The notes under the pieces were generated by a model, which searched no databases, had not been told where the DNA came from, and was given only the letters and a program-made list of their open reading frames with translations. From NCBI GenBank assembly GCA_016717345.1, contig JADKFR010000010.1:1-41237 (forward strand): 41,237 nt of DNA, in the 5' to 3' direction. The translations under genes were made by a program, and so were the position numbers. Of the stretch, positions 32,659 through 41,237 are shown one piece after another. The DNA is from Propionibacteriaceae bacterium. GTDB taxonomy: Bacteria > Actinomycetota > Actinomycetes > Propionibacteriales > Propionibacteriaceae. The first letter of the stretch is position 1, and every line of letters starts with the position of its first letter.

Positions 32659-33042
32659 TCAAGGCCTGGTGCTGGGATAACGCTCCGGCAGTGCGCAGGA
32701 TTCAGTAGCTCCCGGCAACCGGTGCCGGTGCGCGGCCACGAGCCGGTAGCCGACGTGGGCCAGCACCGCCACCGGCGGCCACACCAGGAGACGGCTCAGG
32801 ACCCTCATCCAGCGCGGCCCGGTACTCAGGGCGGCCGCGCACGCCGCCGCACCGTAGACGACGTCGCCGCGGGCCAGCACCGCCGGCAACTCGCTCTGCG
32901 CCCGTGCGGCGTCCACACCGAGCCCGGCCAGATCCGCGGCCTGCAAGGGCGTGAAGTCAGCCTTCGCGCCTCGGCGCATGAGCCACCGGCTGCATTTCGT
33001 ACAGAAGCCGCAGTCGGCGTCGTAGAGCACGGTGACGGTCAT
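32659..33042 (-). CDS. DCC-family thiol-disulfide oxidoreductase-like protein (DUF393)
   Basis: The 127-aa protein starts MTVTVLYDADCGFCTKCSRW, with the DxDCGFC signature (Cys11, Cys14) that names the DCC family. RGAKADFTPLQAADLAGLGV and VYGAAACAAALSTGPRW follow, with the Arg/Trp-rich end RVLSRLLVWPPVAVLAHVGY and RLVAAHRHRLPG. The thioredoxin-like CxxC suggests redox or disulfide exchange, but substrates are not known. The ATG at 33042 is the family start; the longer frame to 33159 adds an unlike leader. It is 31 nt upstream of the lipoprotein gene on the same strand, so co-transcription is likely. Confidence 0.87.
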   Translation of the reverse strand: MTVTVLYDADCGFCTKCSRWLMRRGAKADFTPLQAADLAGLGVDAARAQSELPAVLARGDVVYGAAACAAALSTGPRWMRVLSRLLVWPPVAVLAHVGYRLVAAHRHRLPGATESCALPERYPSTRP

Positions 33043-33066
33043 GCCCGGAGTCTGCCACCCACGACC

Positions 33067-33090
33067 ACTGGGCGTGCGGTCGCGCCCAGT
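33067..33090 (-). terminator. Hairpin between cls remnant and DCC gene
   Basis: ACTGGGCG and CGCCCAGT form a perfect 8-bp stem with loop TGCGGTCG. It lies after the cardiolipin-synthase remnant in the minus direction and before the DCC gene start, so it is a terminator candidate for the former. Confidence 0.45.
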
Positions 33091-33199
33091 CCAGGCAAGG
33101 CTGGATCTCGCCTCGGAAGTCGACACGGCTTGGGCGTTCTTCCTGACCAGGACGAACATCCGGCACGTGGCCGTCCCTCCTGGCGGGTGCTGCGGCGTC

Positions 33200-34625
33200 C
33201 TACTGCAGAGCGGAGGTCAGCCGCGCCAGGTTGTCCAGGATCCGCGTGCCCACGTGGTGATCCAGGTGTTCCTCGAGGGTCAGTTCCCGGCTGATCGCCC
33301 GATACCGGTCCTCCACCGCCCGCATCTGGGAGGTGAAACTGCGGCCGCTGACCATCATGACGACCTCGAGGTTCAGGCCGAACGAGCGCATGTCCATATT
33401 GCTGGACCCGATGACGGCGAGGTCGTCGTCAACGGTGAAGTGCTTGGCGTGAAGGATGTAGGGCGCCGGGTAGAGGTAGATCCGCACCCCTGCGCGCAGC
33501 AATACCTCGTAGTAGGAACGCTGGGCGTGGAACACCATCGGCTGGTCTCGAGCTCACTGACGAACAACTCGACGTCCACGCCGCGCTCTGAGGCCGTGGT
33601 GACCGCCGCGATCAACGACTCGTCAGGCACGAAGTACGGGCTCGTCAGGCTGACCCGGCCACGAGCCTGGTAGAGCAGCGAGTTGAACAGCTTGAGGTTG
33701 TTGTCATTGTCGAAGCCGGGCCCGCTCGGCACGATCTGACAAGCCAGGTGCCCCGCGTCCCTGGTCGGCTGGCCGGTGAGGCCGGGGGCCTGGTCGAGGA
33801 GGATCTCGCCCGTCTCGCTGTACCAGTCGGTCAGGAAGACGGCATTCATGGCGCGCACGACCGGGCCCTCCACGCGGGTGACCAACTCCTGCCACTTCAG
33901 TCCGCGTCGACGGTTCTTGGGCTTGTTGTAGGTGGGGTCGATGAGGTTCTGAGACCCCAGGAACCCGACGTCGCCGTCCAGGACCAGGATCTTGCGGTGG
34001 TTGCGCAGGTCTGGGCGCTGGTACTTGCCCGCAAGGGCATCACCGGGAGCATCGGACGCCACTCGGCCACGATGGAGGTGAGGTGCGCGATCGTCGCACG
34101 GTAGCCGGGCACCCCCCGCGACCCGATGTGATCGAAGAGCACATGGACGGTGAGACCGCGCTTCACCGCGGCTTCCAGCGAGGCGAAGAAGGGCCGGGTG
34201 GTCGCGTCCAAGGACAGGATGTAGAACTCGCAAAGGACGTAGCGCTGCGCCGCATCAACCGCGTCGGCCATCTGCCGCAGCGAGTCGTCATAGTCCTCGA
34301 TGAGGGTGGCGGCATTACCGGTCGACAGGGGCAACGAGCCGAGGTTGCGGTTGAGGCGGGCGACCGCGGCGACCCACTCCAAGCCAGGTGCCGGCGCGAC
34401 CTCGCCCACATCCTTGTTCAGGGCCGCCAACCTGCTGTTGATCTCCCGCTGCTGCTCACGTCGACGCTTGGGGAGTTTCGGGTTGCCGATCAGCAGGAAG
34501 GCGATGACACCGACGTAAGGGATGAGAAAGATGGCCAGCAGCCAGGCCATGGCCGACGAGGGCCGCCGGTTCACCGGCACCACAAGGATGGCGGTGACGC
34601 GCACCGCCAGACCGATGAGATCCAT
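33200..34625 (-). pseudogene. cls: Cardiolipin synthase (PLD family), two frameshifts
   Basis: Cardiolipin synthases join phosphatidylglycerol units in the membrane. Two N-terminal helices (IGLAVRVTAILVVPVNRRPS, SAMAWLLAIFLIPYVGVIAF) and IGNPKLPKRRREQQREINSR are typical, and both PLD motifs survive: NHRKILVLDGDVGFLGSQN and ILHAKHFTVDDDLAVIGSSN. Two single-base losses break the frame. Near 34040 LRGKYQRPD becomes LRASTSAQ by loss of one G from a G run; near 33552 FVSEL and MVFHAQRSYYEVLLRAG are separated by one lost base. Everything else looks sound. Restoring the two bases gives one complete protein of about 475 aa. The ATG at 34625 or GTG at 34664 could be the start. Confidence 0.85.
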
Positions 34626-34806
34626 CCCGAGTCCACCGTGAAGGAAGATGCTCTCGAAGTCCACGGAGCAAAGGTAGCGATCACCCTCGTGAAGTGACGT
34701 GCTTGAACAGCGGGCGCCGCGAACTATCGCGGACTCCCCCGCGCACACCCCGCAGGTCCGGAGGCTGGGTAGCCTGTGCCCAGGATCAATGACAATGGAG
34801 GACACG

Positions 34807-35229
34807 GTGGAACTGGGACCGATCGAAATCGTGGCGTTCGCCCTGCCGGGCCGAACCCTGGACGCGGGCGTGCTCGCCCAGATGCGGGCGTTGGTGGGCG
34901 GCGGTGCCGTCCGGATCGTCGACGCCGTGCTCGCCACCAAGGACGCAGACGGAACGGTCTCCTGGGCTGAACTGGCCGATGAGACCGCAGAGTGGGGCGA
35001 GCTGATCTCACTGGCCGAGGTCGAGGGGCTCGTTGCAGAAGAGGACGTCGCCGAACTCGTGGCGGAGCTGGCACCCGGCTCCTCGGCGCTGGTGCTGGCG
35101 TTCGAGAACGCCTGGCTGGTACCGCTGCTGGCCGCTGTGCGCGACGCAGGCGGCGACGTGATCGCCGAGGTGGCTGTTCCGGACTCGGTCGTCCGTGAGA
35201 TCGTGAACTCCGTACCCAACGAAGACTGA
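34807..35229 (+). CDS. DUF6325 family (DUF1269-like) protein
   Basis: The 140-aa acidic protein reads ELGPIEIVAFALPGRTLDAG at the start, then LVGGGAVRIVDAVLATKDAD and GSSALVLAFENAWLVPLLAA. It matches small actinobacterial DUF6325/DUF1269-like proteins that accompany SHOCT proteins; function unknown. The GTG at 34807 is chosen because GGAGG lies 5 nt upstream and the family starts with ELGP; ATGs at 34789 and 34795 lack a ribosome-binding site. It is 12 nt upstream of the SHOCT gene, so the two form an operon. Confidence 0.85.
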   Translation: MELGPIEIVAFALPGRTLDAGVLAQMRALVGGGAVRIVDAVLATKDADGTVSWAELADETAEWGELISLAEVEGLVAEEDVAELVAELAPGSSALVLAFENAWLVPLLAAVRDAGGDVIAEVAVPDSVVREIVNSVPNED

Positions 35230-35241
35230 AAGGAACATCTC

Positions 35242-35628
35242 ATGAGGCGTCGAGTGGGACGGCCGGGGTTGCTCGGCACGGTGGCCAGGACAGCAGTCAT
35301 CGCGGGTACTGCCCAGGCGGTGGCGGGCAACGTGGCGCAGAAGCAGGGTGCCCAACAGCAGGCGGCGGCCAATGAGGCTGCCGCGCAGCAACAGGCGGCG
35401 GCCAATGAGGCTGCCGCTCAGCAAGCGGCACAGGCCGAGATGGCGGCGATGCGCGGCCAGTTGGACCAGCTGCAGGCGGCCCAGGCCCCCGCGCCGGTCG
35501 CACCGGCGCCCCCGGCAGCCCCAGCGGGTGACCTGATGGCGCAATTGCAGCAATTGGCAGCGATGAAGGAGGCCGGGCTGCTCAGCGACGCGGAGTTCAG
35601 CGCGGCGAAGGCCAAACTGCTGGGCTGA
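35242..35628 (+). CDS. SHOCT-domain protein with Gln/Ala repeat
   Basis: The 128-aa protein has a hydrophobic-basic N-terminal part (GLLGTVARTAVIAGTAQAVA), a Gln/Ala/Asn-rich helical stretch that contains two copies of an 11-residue unit (QQQAAANEAAA), a Pro/Ala linker, and a C-terminal SHOCT motif (MAQLQQLAAMKEAGLLSDAE, FSAAKAKLLG) at about 98-128. SHOCT is a short helical oligomerisation-like motif seen at protein ends. The unit repeat is also a 33-bp DNA tandem repeat (about 35356-35421). GAAAGGAACA precedes the ATG. It is the second gene of the DUF6325 pair. Confidence 0.87.
   Translation: MRRRVGRPGLLGTVARTAVIAGTAQAVAGNVAQKQGAQQQAAANEAAAQQQAAANEAAAQQAAQAEMAAMRGQLDQLQAAQAPAPVAPAPPAAPAGDLMAQLQQLAAMKEAGLLSDAEFSAAKAKLLG
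35356..35421 (+). repeat. 33-bp tandem repeat inside the SHOCT gene
   Basis: Two nearly identical 33-bp units encode QQQAAANEAAA twice in frame. Such a unit can expand or shrink without breaking the frame. Confidence 0.8.
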
Positions 35629-35700
35629 TCCTTCAGTCGTGGATCGCCAGGGAGTCAATGCCCTCCCGGGTCGACCCGCAGCGACGACAGGAACCCCTGA

Positions 35701-36121
35701 TGGCTGACCCCGAAGCCTCGTCCAGCTCGACCCTGGCAAGCCTGGACGCTTGCCGGAGTCGAGCTGTTCGTCGCCTATCAGGCGTTCACCGGTGGAGTGG
35801 GCCTGATCGACAACACCTGGCAGCTGCCCCCAGTGGCTGATACGGACCCCGTTCGACACTTGGGCCGGGCCCGGCTGGCTACTGATGGGCCTGGTGGGGA
35901 TCCCCCATCTCCTCGCTGCCCTTCCCGTCGTCGCACTCCCCCGCAATCCTCGGTTGGGCGTTCTTGCAGGCATGCTTGCCGGCGTGTCCCTGCTGGTGTG
36001 GATCTCGATCCAGTGGGCGGTGCTTCAGGTGTTCTTCTTCCTGCAGCCCGTGATCTTCGTGATCGGTGTGATCGAACTCTCGCTGTCGCTGTGGTGGCGC
36101 TCGCGGCTGCCCGACGTGTGA
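35701..36121 (+). pseudogene. Broken four-helix membrane protein
   Basis: Joining frames gives MADPEASSSSTLASLDA, VELFVAYQAFTGGVGLIDNT, then WLIRTPFDTWAGPGWLLMGL and VGIPHLLAALPVVALPRNPR, ending LGVLAGMLAGVSLLVWISIQ and FFLQPVIFVIGVIELSLSLW. That is a protein of about 140 residues with three or four membrane helices. Two single-base shifts (near 35755 and 35832) separate the first three blocks; the last 78 codons (from 35885) are open. The family is not recognised with certainty. It lies between the SHOCT gene and the P-type ATPase on the same strand. Confidence 0.7.
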
Positions 36122-36178
36122 GGTCCGACGCCTCATCGGCGAGCAGTGGAGCCCGCGGCCCTGGCCGGGAGATCTACG

Positions 36179-39081
36179 ATGAAGGGGTCGAGGAGGCCCC
36201 TTGTGGGCAGAACGATCACGCCTTCCAGCGATCACCGCACCTTCGACGGCCCCGCGCTCGCGGCCGGAACCGAACCCACCCCTGCGCTGCGGGAGCTGGA
36301 CGCTGAAGCGGCCTTGCGGCTGCTGGGCACGCGTCGCGAAGGACTGACCGCCGCCGAAGCCACCATTCGCCAGGCCCGCTACGGCAAGAACACCATCACC
36401 TCGGAACCGAAGGTCCCGGTGGTCCTGGTGTTCCTGTCCGAGTTCACCAGCCTGATGGCCTGGCTGTTGTGGTTCGGCGGTCTGGTCGCCTTCTTCGCCG
36501 GCGAGCCCGGAGTTGGGGTGGCGATCTGGACCGTGAACGTCATCAACGGCATCTTCAGCTTCTGGCAGGAGTACCGGGCAGAGCGAGCGACGGCTGAGCT
36601 CAAGAAGATGCTGGCCTCACATGCAAGGGTGTCGAGGGACGGCACCGAACAGCAGGTACTGTCCGAAGACCTCGTCCCCGGCGATGTGATCATCCTCGGC
36701 GAGGGCGACCGGATCAGCGCCGACGCCCGCATCCTCGAGTGTTCCGACCTGCAGGCAGACCAGTCCACCCTGTCGGGCGAATCGAGCCCTCTCCGCAAGA
36801 CCCGCGACCCGATTCAGACGGAGAATCTGGCGACCACCGACACGCCCAACCTCCTTTCGCAGGGACGAGCGTCTCCAGCGGAACCGGACGCGCGGTGGTC
36901 ATGACAATCGGCATGCAGACGGTGTTCGGCGGCATCGCTCACCTGACCCAGTCGATGAAGGACGAGCCCAGCCCCCTGCAACGGGAGCTCGACCGGTTGA
37001 CGAAACAGCTCTCCGTCATCGCGCTCGTCACCGGGGCGGTCTTCTTTCTGGCCGGCGTCTTTGTGGTGAATGAACCCTGGCCGAAGGCGTTCATCTTCGC
37101 CCTCGGCATGATCGTCGCCTTCATCCCCGAAGGCCTGCTCCCACGGTCACCCTCTCCTTGGCGATGGCCGTGCAGCGGATGTCCCAAGCAACACGCTCTG
37201 GTCAAGAAGCTCTCGGCAGTCGAGACCCTCGGCTGCACCACGGTCATCTGCTCCGACAAGACCGGGACCCTCACCCAGAACGAAATGACCGTCTGCAACC
37301 TGCTGGCTGCCCACTGGCGGCTTCGAAGTGACCGGACGCGGTTTACGCACCCCTGGGGAGCGTGCTCCGCGACGGGAGAACCGTGGTTGCAGCGGAGGAT
37401 CCGGGCCTGCTGCGGCTGCTCAGCGGGGGCGGCCTTGTGCAGCGATGCCAGGTTGGTGCCGCCCAGCGCTGAAGCTGACCGCTACACCGTTCTCGGCGAC
37501 CCGACCGAAGCCTGCCTCAGCGTGGTCGCCGCCAGGCGAGATCGACGTCACGGCTCTGCAGCGCGAGCAGCCCCGCATTCGGGAACTCCCCTTCGATTCC
37601 CGCCGCAAGCGCATGACCACGATCCACCAGTTGGCCAGTCCGGAGGACGGCAGTTCGCGCATCGCGTACGTCAAAGGTGCTCCCAACGAGGTTCTGGGGC
37701 TGTGCTCCACGGTCGAGCGCAATCACGTTCGCTCGCCGCTCAGGGCTCGGGACCGCCGTGACATCATGGCGGCCAACGACGGGTTCGCGCGGGACGGACT
37801 GCGGGTTCTGGCCGTCGCGTACCGCCTCCTCGGACAGGGCCGGCGACCGACCACCCACGCTTTGGCCGACCTGACCCAGGACGTGGTCGAGCAGCAGCCG
37901 GCGCTGGTCGGACTCGTGGTGATGGCCGACCCGCCGCGCACGGAGGTCGCCGAGGCCGTGGCCACCTGCCGCCGAGCGCACATCCGGATCATCATGGTCA
38001 CCGGCGACTACGGCCTGACTGCCGAGATCCATCGCGAAACGCATCGGGATCGTGGAGGGCGGCCAAACCAGGGTCATCTCGGGAGTCGAACTCGAAACGC
38101 TCTCCGACGCCGACCTGCGCGAGGCCCTGGCCCACGAGGTGATCTTCGCCAGGGTCGCCCCTGAGCAGAAGTTCCGGGTGGTGAGCCAGTTGAAGGCCCT
38201 GGGTGAGGTGGTTGCCGTCACCGGGGACGGGGTCAACGACGCCCCCGCCCTGAAGAAGGCCGACATCGGCGTGGCGATGGGAATCGCGGGCACCGATGTG
38301 GCCAAGGAAGCCGCCGACATCATCCTTACCGATGACAACTTCGCGTCCATCGTCCGGGCCATCGAGGAAGGCCGGGGCGTCTATGGGGAACATCCGGAAG
38401 TTCCTCACCTACATCCTCACCAGCAACGTGTCGGAGGGGGCACCGTCAGCGGCGTTCCTGTTGTCCCGGGGCGGCATCCCGCTGCCATTGACTGTGATGC
38501 AGATCCTCACCATCGACCTGGGCACCGACCTGAAGTCGGCGCTCGGTCTGGGCACCGGGCGTCCCGAGCCCAGGGTGATGGACCGGCCGCCGCGGGCACG
38601 CACCGACCGGCTGATGAACCAGCGGGTGCTGGTCAAGGCCTTCGCCTGGTACGGCCTCCTGGAGACGGTGTTCTCGATGACGGCCTACTTCTACGTCAAC
38701 ATCGGGAACGGCTGGCCGGGCGTGCCACTGGCCGCGTCGGGGCCGGTCTATGAGCGGGCCACCACCATGACGCTGGCCGCGATCGTGTTCTGCCAGATCG
38801 GTGCCGTCCTGAACTGCCGCACCGACCGCCAGTCGCTGTTCACGGTCGGGTTGTTGGCCAACCGGCAGGTGCTGGTCGGTATTGCGGTGGAGGTCGTCCT
38901 GCTCAGTGCCCTCATCTACGTCCCGTTCCTGCAGGCAGTCTTCGGGACCACAGCGATCGGGCCCTTCGATTGGCTGTACTTGCTCGTGCTGCCCATGCCG
39001 ATGGTGCTGCTGGCCGAACTTCGCAAAACAGTGGCGCGACGCCGCTCCCGATCCGCCAGTCAAGGAGGTCACGACAGATGA
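36179..39081 (+). pseudogene. P2-type cation-transporting ATPase, several frameshifts
   Basis: P2-type (Ca2+ or Na+/K+-like) ATPases pump cations across the membrane. The N-terminal cation-ATPase domain (ALRLLGTRREGLTAAEATIR, RYGKNTITSEPK) and the actuator TLSGES are in the first frame. The phosphorylation site ICSDKTGTLTQNEMTV, the nucleotide domain FDSRRKRMTTIHQL and VKGAPNEVLG, and the hinge TGDGVNDAPALKKADIGVAM follow in other frames. The C-terminal helices (LVGIAVEVVLLSALIYVPFL) are in the last. Frame changes occur near 36855, 37140, 37320, 37530, 38035 and 38395; the span is not a multiple of 3. All catalytic text remains recognisable. The stop overlaps the TrkA start (ATGA), so the two were one operon. 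Confidence 0.85.
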
Positions 39082-39726
39082 AGATCATCGTCATCGGCTG
39101 CGGGAAGCTGGGGTCCGGCCTCGCCGTCGCGTTGGCACGCAGGGGGCACGCCGTGACTGTCGTGGACAGCAAAGCCGCGGCTTTCGAGCGCCTGGGCGCG
39201 AGCTTTCCCGGAAAGACCACCGAAGGGATTGGCTTCGACCGCGATGTCCTCGAGAGCGCCGGCATCGGCCAGGTGGACGCCGTGGTCGCCACCACGGGCA
39301 GCGACGACGCCAACGCAGTCATCGGCAGGTTGAGCCGGACGCGCTACCGGGTGCCGCAAGTGATCGCCCGGCTCCACGACGCGCGGCAGGCCCACCTCTA
39401 CCGGTCCCTCGGCGTGCACCCGGTCTCGACCATCACCTGGGGAGTGGACGGGATCTGCGAGTTCCTCAGCTTCCAGCAGTTCGAAGCAATGCTGACCATC
39501 GGCGACAGCGACCTGGAGCTGGTGCGGGTCGAAGCTCCGACGCTGCTGGTAGGGACGCCGGTGAGTGCTCTGACGGTGGCGGCGAGATCAGGTGGTGTCC
39601 ATCGAGCGCGGTGCCCGTGCGTTCATCCCGATTTCGGGGACCAGGGTCCACGATCGCGACGTGCTCTGTCTCGCGGTGATGTCGGCCTCCAAGCCGAGGC
39701 TCAAGTCCATGCTCGGCGGGGCCTGA
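39078..39726 (+). pseudogene. TrkA-type NAD-binding K+ channel regulator, frameshifted
   Basis: The first part is an intact TrkA-N (RCK) Rossmann domain: MKIIVIGCGKLGSGLAVALA (GxGxxG), VTVVDSKAAAFERLG with the NAD-binding Asp, VVATTGSDDANAVIGRLSRT and PQVIARLHDARQAHLYRSLG. After VGTPVSALTV the frame shifts near 39580 and the TrkA-C-like end (VVSIERGARAFIPISGTRVH, DRDVLCLAVMSASKPRLKSM) continues in another frame to a stop at 39724-39726. Two lost bases explain it. RCK proteins bind NAD(H) or nucleotides and gate K+ transporters. It is coupled to the broken ATPase by ATGA. Confidence 0.8.
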
Positions 39727-39738
39727 GGGGGGTCTGCA

Positions 39739-40150
39739 ATGTACGTTCTCGTCGTTGGTGGCGGTCAGATCGGCGGCCATGTCGCGCAACTGCTGCTGGC
39801 CAGCGGGTGCCAGGTGACGATCATTGAACCGCGGGAAGCCGCCCTCGCCCGAGTTCGGCAGGACTCACCGGGCTCGCTCATTGTTGCCGGGAGCGGCACC
39901 GACCCAGCGCCGTCCTGGAGGCCGCCGGCGCAGCCAGGCCGATGTCGTTTGCGCGGTGCACCGGCGCGGATGAGACCAACTTGACGATCGCGACCATGGC
40001 CAGTTCGAGTTCGGCGTGGGACGGGTGCTCGCGCGGGTGAACAACCCGAGGAACAGGTGGCTGTTCGAGGCCGATCTCGGAGTCGACCTGGCCGTGAACC
40101 AGGCCGAATTGATGGCCCAGCTGGTCGTCGAAGGCATCAGGTTGACCTGA
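39739..40150 (+). pseudogene. Second TrkA-N protein, frameshifted, no C-terminal domain
   Basis: MYVLVVGGGQIGGHVAQLLL and VTIIEPREAALARVRQD start a second RCK Rossmann domain. After GSGTDPA the frame shifts repeatedly; EAAGAAQADVVCAVTGADETN-like text, ATMAKFEFGVGRVLARV (one A lost), NNPRNRWLFEADLGVDLAVN and QAELMAQLVVEGIRLT follow. The total is about 137 codons, so only the TrkA-N half seems present. Paired TrkA proteins (as in CeoB/CeoC of mycobacteria) regulate one transporter. It lies 12 nt after the first copy. Confidence 0.75.
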
Positions 40151-40199
40151 TCCGAGCCGAGTTGAACTGGCAGTCAGACCCGGATACGTTGACAAACGA

Positions 40200-41237
40200 T
40201 CCACCGGGGCGGTAGCTCAGCCGAAGATCGACGCCGAGGCTGGCTCCACGAGGAGCGCAAGCTCATCGAGGCCAACGAGTGGTCTCCCCGAAGCACCGGG
40301 CCGGAAAGCGCGAGCGGCGGCGACGACGCCCGACTTCGAGACCTACGCGAAGAAGTGGATCGCAGAAGCGGCGCACCGACAAGGGCGAGCCGCTGCGGGC
40401 GTCCACGAGGGCCAACTACTGAGGCGACGCTGGAGCACCACCTGGTGCCGACGTTCGGACGGATGCGGCTGCGCGACATCACCAGGGCTCGGTGCGCCGC
40501 TGGCACGAGGACACGCTGGAGAGCCAACGGCGACAGCCCGCGGGCGAACCCAAGGCGTACGGACTGCTGCGGGCGATCATGAATAGCGCCGTCGACGAGG
40601 ACCTGATCGAGGCCAGCCCAGCATGCATTCCGCGGCGGCGGCTACCAGCCCAAGCGCCGCCGGCTCGAACCGGCCTCGATCGAGGAACTCGACGTGATCG
40701 TGGAGAACATGCCGGAGAAGTGGAAGCTGATGATCCTGCCTCGCCGTCCCGGTGCGCTGCGCTACGGCGAGATCGCCGAGCTGCGCCGGCAAGGAACATC
40801 AAGCTGCGCCACGTCAGCGGCCGCTGGACCGGTGATCCAGGTGCGCCGCGGCGTGGTCTGGGAGAACCGCAAGATCCAGGTCGAGCCGCCCAAGTCGGAG
40901 GCCGGCATCCGCGACGTGGCGATCCCGCCGCACCCATTCCGGTCATCAAAGAGCATCTGGAGACGTTCGCTACGCTCGGTCAGGAGGGGCACTGCTCTTC
41001 CTGCCGCGAACGGGCGCCAGCAGTGGCCCTCCACCATCACGGCCAGCTACTTCAGGGAGGTCAGCGACGATCGCCGGACGCCGGACCGCTTCCACGATCT
41101 GCGTCATACTACGCCGTGATGGCTGCGCAACAGGTGCCACGCCTGCCGATCTCCCGGCTTCCGGCCTGACACTCCACAGCGAACGCTGCGCTCCCTCTAT
41201 CAGCACACCGCTAAGGGGCGTGATCAACTGATCGCAG
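40200..41237 (+). pseudogene. Phage-type tyrosine recombinase, frameshifted, N-terminally cut, runs off the edge
   Basis: Pieces of a site-specific integrase are seen in three frames. The SAM-like core-binding part reads TPDFETYAKKWIAE, TLEHHLVPTFGRMRLRDITR, VRRWHEDTLESQRRQPAGEP and KAYGLLRAIMNSAVDEDLIE. The catalytic domain reads ALRYGEIAELRR (first Arg), VIQVRRGVVWENRKIQVEPP, KSEAGIRDVAIPPH, FHDLRHT (His-x-x-Arg-His) and LYQHTAKGRDQLIA at the very end, where the Tyr is the nucleophile. The usual N-terminal DNA-arm domain is not visible upstream; TrkA remnant text ends at 40150. At least six frame changes are needed. It signals an integrated element beyond the right edge. Confidence 0.8.

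Noticed and set aside
33897..35405. 502-codon minus-strand frame that seems to extend cardiolipin synthase upstream
   Set aside because: Its first half is antisense to the DUF6325 and SHOCT genes and is Ser/Thr/Ala-rich shadow text; only the part after 34625 is PLD protein.
40211..40225. tRNA-like GGGGCGGTAGCTCAG, possible attachment site
   Set aside because: It fits the integrase coding text (AQPKIDAEAW) and no anticodon or T arm follows.

Overview
The window comes from a high-GC actinobacterium. Several things point to this: a homodimeric-type pyruvate dehydrogenase E1 (aceE), the actinobacterial marker families DUF3052 and DUF3145, and a fasR-fabD-fabH-acpP-fabF-accD fatty-acid locus headed by a PucR-type activator. 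GTG starts are frequent and coding sequence is GC-rich. I infer Propionibacteriales or Propionibacteriaceae, but the sequence alone does not prove the family.

Layout. Bases 1-3500 hold four broken genes: ftsE and prfB on the minus strand, a lipoprotein on the plus strand, and a one-pass membrane protein on the minus strand. Then comes tRNA-Val(UAC). From about 3750 to 27312 every gene is intact. A minus-strand group holds aceE, DUF3052 and a secreted tyrosine phosphatase. A PHP-domain phosphoesterase is divergent from fasR. The FAS-II operon ends at a two-way hairpin facing DUF3145. A minus-strand MoxR-DUF58-VWA-VWA-YggS operon has four junctions: the first leaves an 8-nt gap and the other three are single-base TGATG overlaps. 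After it come a membrane protein with a Pro/Ser tail, a Cof-type HAD phosphatase, a cytidylate-kinase-like protein, a conserved hypothetical, tRNA-Asn(GUU), an MFS transporter and a NYN plus OST-HTH (LOTUS) protein.

The right side (27.5-41.2 kb) mixes intact and broken genes. Intact: a three-gene membrane operon divergent from a tetR, a secreted alpha/beta hydrolase, a 58-aa cysteine-rich protein behind a CsoR-like operator, a lipoprotein, a DCC-family thiol protein, DUF6325 and a SHOCT protein. Broken: an aldo/keto reductase, a cardiolipin synthase, a small membrane protein, a P2-type cation ATPase, two TrkA proteins and a tyrosine recombinase that runs off the right edge.

Nearly all lesions I could inspect are 1-2 base indels between stretches of well-conserved protein, with few clear substitutions. 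Sequence or assembly errors, or very recent inactivation, are therefore both possible. This matters most for prfB and ftsE, which are normally essential or near-essential.

How the parts work together. AceE makes acetyl-CoA. AccD-type carboxyltransferase (with a biotinylated alpha subunit encoded elsewhere), FabD, ACP, FabH and FabF turn it into fatty acids, probably under FasR. FabD carries an extra C-terminal domain that looks like a biotinyl carrier without its lysine. The MoxR operon looks like a membrane-associated chaperone/von Willebrand system whose last gene is the PLP-homeostasis protein YggS. The most interesting non-coding signals are a four-copy, exactly 19-bp tandem array ending at the tetR start codon, and a GC-tract palindrome in front of the 58-aa protein.
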